In this document: positions 7,840 to 17,600 of the stretch, piece by piece
Position numbering within the stretch: position 1 is the first letter of the stretch
Layout of the letters: every line of letters starts with the position of its first letter
From: Timonella corticicola
GTDB taxonomy: Bacteria; Actinomycetota; Actinomycetes; Actinomycetales; Cellulomonadaceae
Direction: 5' to 3'
NCBI RefSeq assembly: GCF_042683685.1
Contig: NZ_JBHUOP010000001.1
Location: 124,001-188,000, forward strand
Length of the DNA: 64,000 bases
Translations under genes and position numbers: made by a program
The notes under the pieces: generated by a model
Database searches by the model: none
What the model saw: the letters and a program-made list of their open reading frames with translations, nothing else
Told to the model about the DNA's origin: nothing

Positions 7840-9948
7840 GTGGAAATCGCGATCCTCGAGGATCTGATTCGTACTGCACGGGCGGTTCGCCATCAGGGCG
7901 AGGACAAGAAGTGGGTGCAGTTACGCGCCATCCTTGACCAGCAACTGTTGGAAAACAGTGATTCGGGCCAAGCCCGCAAGATTATTGTTTTTACCGAACA
8001 CAGGGACACGCTGGATTACCTTCAACGGCGGATCACAGCTCAGTTTGGCCGTGCTGATTCTGTTATCACGATTCATGGTGGCACGAGCCGAGAGGACCGT
8101 AAGCGTGCCCGTGAACAGTTCACGCATGATCCGGAAACGGCGGTTCTTCTTGCAACGGATGCGGCAGGTGAGGGGTTAAACCTTCAGCGGGCGCACCTGA
8201 TGGTGAACTACGACCTTCCGTGGAACCCGAACCGCCTGGAACAGCGATTCGGACGAATCCACCGAATCGGGCAGCGCGAGGTGTGCCACCTGTGGAACAT
8301 GGTTGCTCGCGACACCCGTGAGGGCGATGTATTTGCCAAGCTACTCTCCAAGATTGACCAGATGGAGCAGGCGTACAACGGCAATTTGTTCAACGTACTT
8401 GGCGAGTCCGGCGCATTCCAGGAACGGTCCCTGCGTGATCTTCTCATTGAGGCTATCCGTTACGGTGACCAGCCGGAGGTTAAGCAAAAACTTGACCGGA
8501 TCATAGATTCCAGCGTTTCCGATGGGTTGAATGAACTGGTCGCGGAGCGTACTTTGCACCCCGAAATGTTCAGCGCGTTGAGCCTTGACGAGATCAAGGA
8601 ACGCATGGAGGAGTCCCGTGCCCGGAGATTGCAGCCTGGCTATATTGCGGCCTTCTTCATCCCCGCGTTTATGCGTTTGGGCGGTCAGATTCGCAAACGT
8701 GAGAAGGGCCGATACGAGATTGTCCAGGTTCCTGCCCGGATCGTTGAGACGGCGCGGCGGCTGAACAGGTGGGCACCTGTTGCGCAGCAGTATGAGCGGG
8801 TCACCTTTGAGTTGGAGCTGGTTCGCCTTTCAGGGTCGAGTCCTGCGGCGTTGATCGCGCCGGGGCATCCGCTCCTACAAGCCGTCATCGAGTTGATTAT
8901 CAGTGACATGGGCACCGCGCTCGCTCAGGGAACGGTCCTTGTCGACCGTAGAGCCGAACAGGACCGTGAACTCATGCTTCTGTACACGGTTGAGCAGCGA
9001 ATTCGACAGTATTCTGAGCCGGACCGGGCAGTTTCTCATCATTTCGACTACGCACTTTTGCGCCGCGATGGACACACTGATGTTGTCTCAGCACCTCCAT
9101 ATTTGGACTTTGATCCACCGAAACCCGATGAACTCGACGCAATCGACGAGGTCCTTAAATCTGAGTGGGTGAGGCAAGACCACGAGAGCGCAGTCCGCGG
9201 CACGGTCTATAGGAACGGCGCGCTGCCGCGTCTGGCTGAGGTAAGAACTCGGATTGGCGACGAGTCGGCGCGTGTGCGCTCGCAGGTTATGGAGCGTTTA
9301 CTCGCTGAAATTAATCATTGGGATAGCGAACATAATCGTCTTGCTGATCTTGAGCGTGCGGGAACGGTCGGTCGGATTCGTGCCGAGAGCGCGTACGCGC
9401 GTGCCCGCGCGTTGGACTCGCGCCTTGAGGGACGTCTCGCGGAGCTGGATGCGCTGTCTAACTTGGTTGCGGATTCGCCTGTGGTTCGCGGGCTCGCGCT
9501 CGTTGTTCCGCGCGACCTACTGGATTCGGGCACAGGGGAGCAGCGCAACTCGTCCGCAGAGGCCCGAGAACTCGTAGAGCGTAGGGCAGTCGATGCTGTT
9601 CTTGCTGCGGAGCGGGCTCTTGGGCGGACTCCCGTGGAGCAGGTCCGCAACAATCCGGGCTTTGATATTCGATCCACCAGCATCGACGGTGAGGCGTTCT
9701 TTATCGAGGTTAAAGGACGGATCGAAGGTGCAGATATTTTCACGATCACGACCAATGAGGTGTCGTTTGCGCAGACTCAAGGCGCACGTCATAGGTTAGC
9801 GCTGGTGAAGGTGTCGAGTGCTGGTCCCGAGCGCGATGAGTTGCGCTATGTGAGCGATGCATTCGCCCATATCGAGCCATCCACCAGCACGAGGTCGCTC
9901 AACGAGGTGTGGGAGGACTACTGGTCACGGGGAGGCCCACCAACATGA
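7840..9948 (+). CDS. SNF2-family helicase, C-terminal half with DUF3883
   Basis: The continuation of the split helicase. The homologous reading frame is open from the G tract (7645) to 9948; the GTG at 7840 is the first start codon used for the listed span, and independent translation is unproven. Visible parts are the helicase C lobe (KIIVFTEHRDTLDYL; DAAGEGLNLQRA; RFGRIHRIGQ motif VI), a long middle region, and a C-terminal DUF3883 domain with FFIEVKGR, a nuclease-like or DNA-end-binding fold common on restriction-associated helicases. The stop is 49 bases before the methylase start. With one base removed from the tract, this joins 6357-7667 into a single helicase of the kind found in DISARM-like and related DNA-modification defence cassettes. 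Confidence 0.85.
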   Translation: MEIAILEDLIRTARAVRHQGEDKKWVQLRAILDQQLLENSDSGQARKIIVFTEHRDTLDYLQRRITAQFGRADSVITIHGGTSREDRKRAREQFTHDPETAVLLATDAAGEGLNLQRAHLMVNYDLPWNPNRLEQRFGRIHRIGQREVCHLWNMVARDTREGDVFAKLLSKIDQMEQAYNGNLFNVLGESGAFQERSLRDLLIEAIRYGDQPEVKQKLDRIIDSSVSDGLNELVAERTLHPEMFSALSLDEIKERMEESRARRLQPGYIAAFFIPAFMRLGGQIRKREKGRYEIVQVPARIVETARRLNRWAPVAQQYERVTFELELVRLSGSSPAALIAPGHPLLQAVIELIISDMGTALAQGTVLVDRRAEQDRELMLLYTVEQRIRQYSEPDRAVSHHFDYALLRRDGHTDVVSAPPYLDFDPPKPDELDAIDEVLKSEWVRQDHESAVRGTVYRNGALPRLAEVRTRIGDESARVRSQVMERLLAEINHWDSEHNRLADLERAGTVGRIRAESAYARARALDSRLEGRLAELDALSNLVADSPVVRGLALVVPRDLLDSGTGEQRNSSAEARELVERRAVDAVLAAERALGRTPVEQVRNNPGFDIRSTSIDGEAFFIEVKGRIEGADIFTITTNEVSFAQTQGARHRLALVKVSSAGPERDELRYVSDAFAHIEPSTSTRSLNEVWEDYWSRGGPPT

Positions 9949-9997
9949 GGTAACCACCAGCTCCGCCATTTCGTCTGCTTACCTCTGAGGAATCACC

Positions 9998-12775
9998 GTG
10001 ACTGTCACACCCAAAAAGAAACTTATTGAAACCTCCCTCCCACTCGAAGCGATCAACGCTGCGGCCTCGCGCGAGAAGTCGATTCGGCATGGGCACCCAT
10101 CTACGCTGCACCTGTACTGGGCGCGCCGTCCGCTAGCTGCTGCTCGCGCGGTTCTCTTTGCCCAGCTTGTGGATGATCCGGCTTCACGCCCAGAGGAGTT
10201 CCCAACTGTTGCTGAGCAGGACCGTGAGCGTACCCGGTTGCACCAGCTTCTCGAGCAGTTGGTGGTGTGGGAGAACAGTAATGACGAGTCCCTGCTACGT
10301 CAGGCACGTGATGAGATTCGTAAGAGCAACGGCGGAGAGCTACCTGCTGTCCTTGACCCCTTTGCCGGGGGTGGTGCGATTCCACTCGAAGCGCAACGCC
10401 TTGGGCTTGAAGCGCATGCAAGCGACCTGAACCCACTCGCGGTGCTCATCAATAAGGCGCTCATCGAGATCCCACCGTGTTTTACTGGCAAATCTCCTGT
10501 GTTCCCCGGTAGTGCTGGGACGAGGCAGGGCTGGGACCGCGCCGAAGGTCTCGCGGAAGACGTTCGCGCATACGGGGGATGGATGCGGGACAAAGCCGAG
10601 GAGCAGATCGGTAACCTCTATCCCACGGTGACGGATGAGCACGGCGTGGAACGCACGGTCATCGCGTGGATCTGGGCGCGGACGGTTGCGAGCCCAAACC
10701 CGGCAAACCCTATTGAGGTGCCGCTGGTGCGTTCGTGGTGGCTCAGCAAAAAGAAGGGCAAGGAAGCTTGGATTGAAGCCACAGTGGTTGATGGTCAGGT
10801 GCGGTACGAGGTCCGCCACGACGCGGATGGGCCAAAGGGCGACGGCGATGGGACCAGAGTTGGTCGAGGTGCGGTATCGCTGGCTGATGGAACCCCAATC
10901 TCGAGTGATTATCTGAAATCGGAGGGAAGCGCTGGGCGCTTTGGGGCACACCTAATGGCTGTAGTTGCTGAGGGAGACAGAGGTCGGCTTTATTTCTCTC
11001 CAACCCAAGCTCACATCCAAGCAGCGCAGGTGATGAAACCCATCGAGGTGCCTGAAGAAGAACTGCCTTACGATCCACGAAACATTTGGACCCCGGCCTA
11101 TGGGCTAACAAGATTCTCGGACCTGTTCACGAACCGCCAGTTGGTTGCGTTGACAACACTGAGCGATCTGGTTGCTGAGGCTCGGGAACAGGTGCTCGCG
11201 GATGCTCGAGTGGCAGGCCTAAAGTCTGGCGATCGACTCGAAAATGGTGGTTCTGGTGCCAAGGCCTATGCGGATGCAGTGGCCACCTACCTAGCTCTCG
11301 CGGTCAGTAAATCTACTAACACAGGGTCGTCACTTACCAGTTGGATGAATGACCGTGGAGCCATTAGGGAGACTTTCGCACGGCAAGCGATACCAATGGT
11401 TTGGGATTTTGCTGAGGTGAATCCTTTGGGGGATTTCGGAGGAACCCTAACGTCCTCCTTGGAAAAACTGGTTCTGGCTCTTCAGCACCTACCAAGTGGT
11501 TCGGGAACCGTTATCGCTGCGGATGCAGCGAATAGGGAATACACCGGTTTAGTGGTCTCAACTGACCCTCCTTACTACGACAACATTGGGTACTCGGACC
11601 TTTCAGATTTTTTCTACGTTTGGTTGAGGCGTTCTCTAGACAAAGTACAGTCAAGAGCGTTTGGCACAATGCTGACACCAAAAGCCGAGGAACTCGTAGC
11701 AAACCCGTACCGACACGGCGGCAAAGCAGGTGCCGAGAGGTTCTTCGTTGAGGGGTTCAACTCCGTGTTTGCGCGAATTAGACAGGGCGCGAATATTGAG
11801 GTCCCGTTGACCGTCTATTACGCGTATAAACAGCAGGACTCTGGCGTGGATGGAACAAGTTCTACGGGATGGCATACCCTGCTCAATGGCCTCATCGAAG
11901 CCGGTTGGGAAATTACAGCCACTTGGCCGATGAGAACGGAGGGCAGCGGCCGATTGCTTGCGAAAGGCACAAACGCACTCGCCTCGTCGATTGTGCTTGC
12001 GTGCAGACCCCGGCCAGAAGAAGCTCCCACCACTACTCGACGTACGTTTGTCTCAACTCTTCGCAGCGAGCTTCCCGAAGCTCTGCGAACCCTGATCCAG
12101 AGTTCGATTGCTCCGGTAGACCTGGCTCAGGCAGCCATCGGACCGGGTATCTCGGTGTTCTCCCGTTATGTGCGGGTCCGCGAAGCAGACGGCTCGGATA
12201 TGACGGTCAAGGACGCGCTCCTGCTCATCAACGCAACGCTCGATGAAGTCATTGGCGAGCAAGAATCAGACTTCGACGCCGAAACTCGTTTCGCGGTGAA
12301 GTGGTACCGCCAATACGGCTGGGAACAGGAAAACTCGGGGATTGCAGACCAACTCGCTAGGTCGTCGGACACCTCAATTTCCGCGCTGGAACGTGGCGGA
12401 ATCTTCGAAGCCAAGGGCGGAAAAGCCCGGCTCCTCGGTCCCGAACAGCTCGACGGCACCTGGGATGTTGCCGCAGACAAACACGTGAGTGTTTGGGAAG
12501 CAACTGTCCGGGTTGCGGCCATTATGGCTAAAGACGGCCTTGAACGTGTGGCGAGTATCTTGCCGGACATCGAAAGCCGCGTAAGCCTCGACGCCATTAA
12601 GGAACTCGGCTTTTTACTCTTCCACGAAGCAGAAAAGAAGAAGGCAACGCAGGACGCAATCCTGTTCAACGGTCTTGTCACCGCGTGGGGTGACATGACC
12701 GTACAAGCACGTAAGTTCGCGGGCACTCCGCGATCATCACAACCAACTTTCGACTTCGATGGTGAAGAGGACTAG
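9998..12775 (+). CDS. DUF1156 adenine-specific DNA methyltransferase
   Basis: A 925-residue protein of the COG1743/DUF1156 family. The N-terminal DUF1156 module shows SIRHGHPSTLHLYWARRP (about residues 28-45). The SAM-binding motif I is VLDPFAGGGAIPLEA (118-132), followed by a SDLNPLAV acid loop. The catalytic motif is DPPYYDNIGY from Asp523, the DPPY form of N6-adenine methylases. The start is the GTG at 9998 behind TGAGGA. It overlaps nothing; the ATPase gene follows after three bases, which indicates tight co-expression. In a defence reading it would mark host DNA as self. No target-recognition domain can be delimited by eye. Confidence 0.88.
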   Translation: MTVTPKKKLIETSLPLEAINAAASREKSIRHGHPSTLHLYWARRPLAAARAVLFAQLVDDPASRPEEFPTVAEQDRERTRLHQLLEQLVVWENSNDESLLRQARDEIRKSNGGELPAVLDPFAGGGAIPLEAQRLGLEAHASDLNPLAVLINKALIEIPPCFTGKSPVFPGSAGTRQGWDRAEGLAEDVRAYGGWMRDKAEEQIGNLYPTVTDEHGVERTVIAWIWARTVASPNPANPIEVPLVRSWWLSKKKGKEAWIEATVVDGQVRYEVRHDADGPKGDGDGTRVGRGAVSLADGTPISSDYLKSEGSAGRFGAHLMAVVAEGDRGRLYFSPTQAHIQAAQVMKPIEVPEEELPYDPRNIWTPAYGLTRFSDLFTNRQLVALTTLSDLVAEAREQVLADARVAGLKSGDRLENGGSGAKAYADAVATYLALAVSKSTNTGSSLTSWMNDRGAIRETFARQAIPMVWDFAEVNPLGDFGGTLTSSLEKLVLALQHLPSGSGTVIAADAANREYTGLVVSTDPPYYDNIGYSDLSDFFYVWLRRSLDKVQSRAFGTMLTPKAEELVANPYRHGGKAGAERFFVEGFNSVFARIRQGANIEVPLTVYYAYKQQDSGVDGTSSTGWHTLLNGLIEAGWEITATWPMRTEGSGRLLAKGTNALASSIVLACRPRPEEAPTTTRRTFVSTLRSELPEALRTLIQSSIAPVDLAQAAIGPGISVFSRYVRVREADGSDMTVKDALLLINATLDEVIGEQESDFDAETRFAVKWYRQYGWEQENSGIADQLARSSDTSISALERGGIFEAKGGKARLLGPEQLDGTWDVAADKHVSVWEATVRVAAIMAKDGLERVASILPDIESRVSLDAIKELGFLLFHEAEKKKATQDAILFNGLVTAWGDMTVQARKFAGTPRSSQPTFDFDGEED

Positions 12776-12778
12776 ACG

Positions 12779-15700
12779 ATGGCAATGAACAACCGTGACA
12801 GGGTCGGCAAGGCTTTCGATCTGCTCTCCGAAGGGCTGAACGACATAGTCGATGAGGTGATGTCCAACGCTTATGGAACCACTGAATGGAACGAGGCGTG
12901 GGCGGTAGAAGAAGCTCAGAAGCACGGACGAGCACCACGCCCGATGACCAAGCACGACGTGCAGGTCCAATTGCGGGCGCTTACAGAGCAAGGAAAACTC
13001 TTCAACGACCAGCTCTCGCGTGCTCAACAAAGTTTCGCCTCCGAACTGCGTGAAAGCCGCAACCGGTGGGCGCACAGCGAACCATTCAGTTCCGATGACG
13101 CAGTGCGTGCAATCGACACGATCGAACGCCTCCTCGAAGCAGTTGGCTCCACCGACTCTGCGCAAGATGCACGCAAACTTCGCATCGACCTCCAGCGCAC
13201 AGTCTTTGAAGACCAAACGCGCCAGAAGGTAAAACGAAGCCACGTCTCTATTGACCAAGCTGCCGGACTGCGCCCGTGGCGTGAAGTGATCCGGCCCCAC
13301 GATGACGTTGCACGAGGCGAGTTTACTGCCTCAGAGTTTGCGGCGGACCTCCATCTCGTTCATACAGGACAAGCCACGAGCCCTGAGTACGGAGACCCTG
13401 TCGAGTTTTTCTCCCGGACCTACCTCACCGACGGCCTGCGTGACCTACTCTCCCGAGCGCTACGCCGTGTCAGCGGAGACGGTGGAGCCAGCCCGGTAGT
13501 GAACCTCCAAACCAACTTTGGCGGTGGAAAAACCCACTCCATGCTTGCGCTCTACCACCTGTTCAGCGGTACACCAACGCAGCACTTCCCACAAGAACTA
13601 CAGGAACTCATCGCCGAAACAGGGCACACAGAACTGGACACGCGGCACGTGAAACGTGTCGCGCTCGTTGGCACCTATCTCAAACCAGGTTCACCGCTTA
13701 TCAAGGACGACGGAACCGAAGTCAACACCATCTGGGGTGAGCTTGCCTGGCAGTTAGGTGGGCTGGAAGCCTACCGGCTCGTCGAAAAGGATGACAAAGC
13801 CGGAACCAACCCGGGTGAAGCGCTCCGCGAACTCCTGCACCAACACTCGCCAGCGCTAATTCTCATCGACGAGTGGGTCGCCTACGCGCGCCAACTCGTG
13901 ACCGACAAAGAACTCCCAGCGGGATCATTCGAAACCCAGTTCACCTTCGCGCAATCGCTCACCGAAATTGTGCGTTCCATACCCGGAACCATGCTTGTCG
14001 TGTCGATCCCCGCATCCGACACAGGGGAACAGGGCGCGGGAAACGACATCGAAATCGGTGGCGCAAACGGCCAAGCCGCACTCGAACGCCTCCAAAACGT
14101 AGTGCGCAGAGTCGCCGACCAATGGCGGCCATCCAGCAAAGACGAATCCTTCGAAATCGTACGACGCAGGCTGTTCCAAACCCCCGACGCCAACGGACTC
14201 ACCGCGATCTCAGCAACCGCACGAGCCTTCGTCATGATGTACCGCGGGGATGCCAAATCCTTTCCGAGCGATGCCTCAGACGGAACCAACACGTACGAAA
14301 TGCGTATCCGCAGTTCCTACCCACTGCACCCAGAACTCCTAGACCGGTTGTACGAGGACTGGTCCACCCTCGAACGATTCCAACGAACCCGTGGTGTCCT
14401 CAAACTCGTGTCCTCGATTGTGCATGAACTGTGGGCATCCAACGACTCCTCACCGCTGATCCTTCCCGGCAACGTCCCACTTGACGCGACAACGGTGAAC
14501 ACAGACCTTACGCAGTACCTAGAAGATCAGTGGAAACCAATCATCGACTCCGATATAGACGGTTCAGGTTCCACAGCACATCAGATTGACCTTGCCCGAT
14601 CATCGCTCGGGCAGCGTTTTGTAACGCAGCGTATTGCTCGCACAATCTTTATTGGAGCAGCACCGCGTAACAAGAGCACCCGAAAGGGCCTCGACAAGCA
14701 GTACCTGTGGCTTGGAACGGCTATTCCTGGCGACGCGCTCGGTAACTTCGGCCAAGCCGTTGAACTCCTCGCAGAACGTTCAACCTACTTCTACGAGGAA
14801 CAGAGCCACTACTGGTTCGATACCCAACCCTCCGTGGCGAAAGCAGCCAGCGACTATGCCGCGCAACTCCGCGAGGACATGGACCAGGTATGGAACGAGA
14901 TCACCCGAAGGCTTGCGGCAGAAGAACGTAAACGAGGAACCTTCGACCGCGTACACATCGCCGCCGAAACTAGCGCAGACGTGCCTGACCTCGAAGAAAC
15001 CAGACTCGTTATCGCCCACCCACGTACCAACTACCGCAAACAAGACGGCCCTGACGCAGCAGCATTCGACTGGGCGCGCAAGGTGGTCGAAACCAAGGGT
15101 GCAAGCCAGCGAACCCACCGAAACTCACTGGTGTTCCTCGTTGCAGACCGCTCCGAACTCGAACGCCTCGAAGACGCCACCCGAAACTACCTCGGCTGGA
15201 AACGGGTACAAGACACAAGCGACAGTCTCAACCTCTCGACTCAGCAACGAAACCAAACAGACAACCAAGTAGGAAAGTTCAATCAGACCGTAGACACACG
15301 CATCCAGGACACCTACGCATGGGTGCTCTACCCAGAACAAACTGACCCCACCAAGCCATTCACGCTCACATCAGTGAAAGTAGCGTCATCAGGTGTAAAG
15401 ACACTCGCCGAACGCGTCAGCCAAAAGCTCGAAAACGAAGACCAACTCGTTAAACGGCTCGGCCCATCTATGCTCGGAATGACACTCACCGATCAACTCG
15501 CGAGCAAGTGGGAGCAAGACCGCGAAATCACCGTTGGGGAACTGTGGGGATACTTCACACGGTACAACTACATGCCACGGCTCACTCGACGTGAAGTCCT
15601 AGAAAACGCTGTAGAACACGCCTTCGAATCGGTGCTCATCGGGAACGAGCGGTTCGCAATCGCCGCCGGAAAAACCGACGACGGCACGTACCTCGACCTC

Positions 15701-16201
15701 ACCATCCCACCCACAAACAGTGGCGCAACCTTCCAGATCACTAACTCGACACTGCTCGTGGAACACGAGCATGCGCTGGAACAGCGGGTAGTGGAGGAGA
15801 AACCGGGCGAAGGCGCGGGATTCGGTACGGAAGATGATGATGGTGGCACTGGAGACGAAGCCCCGACGGGGACGGACGTTGGTACCACGTGCGGCGGCTC
15901 GATCGGGCAAGGTGCCAGGACTGGTGCCACAGGTGGTGGACAGGGCACCCCACCCGAGCCCGCGAAGCCTACGCGGTACTTCGGAACCGTAAAGATCGAC
16001 CCCCAAAGGTACGCCCGCGACATCGGCATGGTCGCCCGCGAAGTCGTGGACCGACTAGCCGCATCAGGTGTGGACCTTGAAATTACCCTCGACATCCAGG
16101 CAAGCAAACCAGCAGGCTTCGACGAACACGATATCCGCGTAGTTACCGAGAACGCGGCCAACCTGAAGTTCGACCCATCCTCCGGCTTCGAAAACCACTA
16201 G
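12779..16201 (+). CDS. DUF499 family P-loop ATPase
   Basis: An 1140-residue protein of the COG1483/DUF499 type, known as a partner of DUF1156 methylases and remotely related to the large ATPases of BREX/Pgl systems. Walker A is NFGGGKTHS with Lys251. Walker B is ALILIDEW with Asp364-Glu365. An N-terminal stretch with conserved RxRWAHS-like residues resembles Swt1-type HEPN-associated regions. Residues about 1010-1065 form a Gly/Thr/Pro-rich linker before a compact C-terminal domain. The start ATG at 12779 lies three bases after the methylase stop; an ATG at 12785 is possible. It probably drives DNA-dependent conformational or translocation steps of the complex; that role is inference. Confidence 0.85.
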   Translation: MAMNNRDRVGKAFDLLSEGLNDIVDEVMSNAYGTTEWNEAWAVEEAQKHGRAPRPMTKHDVQVQLRALTEQGKLFNDQLSRAQQSFASELRESRNRWAHSEPFSSDDAVRAIDTIERLLEAVGSTDSAQDARKLRIDLQRTVFEDQTRQKVKRSHVSIDQAAGLRPWREVIRPHDDVARGEFTASEFAADLHLVHTGQATSPEYGDPVEFFSRTYLTDGLRDLLSRALRRVSGDGGASPVVNLQTNFGGGKTHSMLALYHLFSGTPTQHFPQELQELIAETGHTELDTRHVKRVALVGTYLKPGSPLIKDDGTEVNTIWGELAWQLGGLEAYRLVEKDDKAGTNPGEALRELLHQHSPALILIDEWVAYARQLVTDKELPAGSFETQFTFAQSLTEIVRSIPGTMLVVSIPASDTGEQGAGNDIEIGGANGQAALERLQNVVRRVADQWRPSSKDESFEIVRRRLFQTPDANGLTAISATARAFVMMYRGDAKSFPSDASDGTNTYEMRIRSSYPLHPELLDRLYEDWSTLERFQRTRGVLKLVSSIVHELWASNDSSPLILPGNVPLDATTVNTDLTQYLEDQWKPIIDSDIDGSGSTAHQIDLARSSLGQRFVTQRIARTIFIGAAPRNKSTRKGLDKQYLWLGTAIPGDALGNFGQAVELLAERSTYFYEEQSHYWFDTQPSVAKAASDYAAQLREDMDQVWNEITRRLAAEERKRGTFDRVHIAAETSADVPDLEETRLVIAHPRTNYRKQDGPDAAAFDWARKVVETKGASQRTHRNSLVFLVADRSELERLEDATRNYLGWKRVQDTSDSLNLSTQQRNQTDNQVGKFNQTVDTRIQDTYAWVLYPEQTDPTKPFTLTSVKVASSGVKTLAERVSQKLENEDQLVKRLGPSMLGMTLTDQLASKWEQDREITVGELWGYFTRYNYMPRLTRREVLENAVEHAFESVLIGNERFAIAAGKTDDGTYLDLTIPPTNSGATFQITNSTLLVEHEHALEQRVVEEKPGEGAGFGTEDDDGGTGDEAPTGTDVGTTCGGSIGQGARTGATGGGQGTPPEPAKPTRYFGTVKIDPQRYARDIGMVAREVVDRLAASGVDLEITLDIQASKPAGFDEHDIRVVTENAANLKFDPSSGFENH

Positions 16202-16340
16202 GGGAGCAGAGCAGATTCATCCTTACTAAATGCGCAGGCCACCACCTAATCTGGTGATGGGTATGACTACTTCGCGTGTGGATGGGCGTAGTAGTTCTGA
16301 GTGCAACCAACCGTCTTCCACCTAACAGAGAGCTCCACCA

Positions 16341-16934
16341 ATGCCGTATGAACCGATCCTTCCTGAAGGATTCAAACTTGGCGACTCCCGAGTGAGTCCA
16401 GGTGATTTCTCGGGCAACATGTTTGACGAAGATGGAAATACTGGTGGAACAGCTGCCTTTCGATGGGTTGACTATGAATCTGAAGACGATGATGCCGAAG
16501 GAGATGCGGATGAATCCAACGCTGCAGGCGTAGTCGCTCTCGTAGCGGTTGGGACCGCGCTTGTGGGGGTTGGAGTCGCAGCCGCGTTGGGCACCCAATA
16601 CCTGATCAACAAGGTTCGATCTTCGAGGCTAGAAAAGCGGCAGGCTAAAGAGGAAGCCGACGCACTAGAGCGGGCTGAGGCGCAGAAGGCCGCTGACGTT
16701 GACACTCAGGACTCAGCACAACAGCCTGAACTTGAGAATCCAGACTTTGCGGATTTTGCAGTGCAGGACGAACTCGTGAAATCCGTTGAGGATTTACTTG
16801 CTGAGCCACTAGAAACTTCTTCAGAATCCGAGACGACAGATACCCACAGGGATCGTCAGATAGTGAATGTTCATGAGTACGAGTTTGAAGACGATGGAGA
16901 GCAATTCAGAATGAGGAGTTCTCGGTCAGTCTGA
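16341..16934 (+). CDS. Small acidic single-span membrane protein at the end of the island operon
   Basis: A 197-residue protein without a recognised family. Residues 46-60 are acidic (EDDDAEGDADE), 62-84 are a glycine/alanine/valine-rich membrane span, 92-118 are a charged helix (RSSRLEKRQAKEEADALERAEAQK), and the tail is acidic. It begins 139 bases after the ATPase stop behind AGAGAG and runs in the same direction. Because the divergent PIN-like protein is also membrane-bound, a membrane partner for the cassette is plausible but unproven. It may instead be unrelated cargo. Confidence 0.55.
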   Translation: MPYEPILPEGFKLGDSRVSPGDFSGNMFDEDGNTGGTAAFRWVDYESEDDDAEGDADESNAAGVVALVAVGTALVGVGVAAALGTQYLINKVRSSRLEKRQAKEEADALERAEAQKAADVDTQDSAQQPELENPDFADFAVQDELVKSVEDLLAEPLETSSESETTDTHRDRQIVNVHEYEFEDDGEQFRMRSSRSV

Positions 16935-17022
16935 ATACCCGCGTCTGTTGAGGGCTGTGATATCTGATTCAGCGTCTGAGGTGCTACCAAGTCGTTGCTT
17001 AGCGTAGGGCTGGACGGGATAC

Positions 17023-17337
17023 CTAGAGCGGGTTAACCACGACAGTGCTGGGGTCAAGCCAGTCAACTGTGGCGTTCTGTAACCCCAAGGTCAGCGCCTC
17101 GGCCGTCCCGCACCATGATCTCAACTCGCATGTCAGAAGGTCTGGCTGGCCGATGATAAGAGCTTCCTCGGCAGCCTCAACCAAGTCGTTGACACATTGA
17201 CGCTGATCTCGATCCGACAACACGGATATCCAGGGAAGAGCCTCAATGATCTGCTCAGCTAGGTTCTCAGGGGCACTTACCACAACCGCAATGAGTTGAG
17301 TCGCGTTATCGTGGAGGTTCCATCGGAGTGATTCCAT
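17023..17337 (-). CDS. Small protein resembling antitoxin-associated actinobacterial proteins
   Basis: A 104-residue protein. The pattern LPWISVLSDRDQ, then DLVEAAEEAL, then a Trp and GTAEAL is like the C-terminal region found in many actinobacterial Phd-type antitoxin or DUF6247-like proteins (LPWL-x-F-L, W-x-x-TAE). No DNA-binding N-terminus is present and no toxin gene is adjacent, so the pair would be incomplete. The ATG at 17337 is preferred because AAGG stands eight bases upstream; an ATG at 17355 would add six residues. It marks the right edge of the accessory island. Confidence 0.4.
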   Translation of the reverse strand: MESLRWNLHDNATQLIAVVVSAPENLAEQIIEALPWISVLSDRDQRQCVNDLVEAAEEALIIGQPDLLTCELRSWCGTAEALTLGLQNATVDWLDPSTVVVNPL

Positions 17338-17510
17338 GTAGCAAGCCTTGCTCATACGTCACTAAGAGGGCAACGGATTCTTGGGTCTGGACGAGGCGCA
17401 GCAGAAGGTTGGGTGTACTTGCTTGCGTGCACCCAATGCGAGACGGGGTGCGAACGCAACCGGCTCGTCGGCAATTTGAAACCAACACTCACAACCAGAC
17501 AAAACAGCGA

Positions 17511-17542
17511 AGGGCCGCGCATCCGCTCGGATGCGCGGCCCT
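17511..17542 (-). terminator. Terminator of the telA operon
   Basis: AGGGCCGCGCATCC (17511-17524) and GGATGCGCGGCCCT (17529-17542) form a perfect 14-bp stem with a GCTC loop. On the minus strand it is followed after a few bases by a short T run. It lies about 60 bases beyond the telA stop. Confidence 0.85.
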
Positions 17543-17600
17543 CAACCTGTGTCAATGGCCTGAAGCGGCCCGCAACTAGACGAGCCAAACCAAACGCGAG

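Noticed and set aside
3795..16934. Calling the island DISARM or BREX
   Set aside because: The defining drmA/drmB/drmC or pglZ/brxL genes are absent; only the helicase, methylase and ATPase classes are shared.
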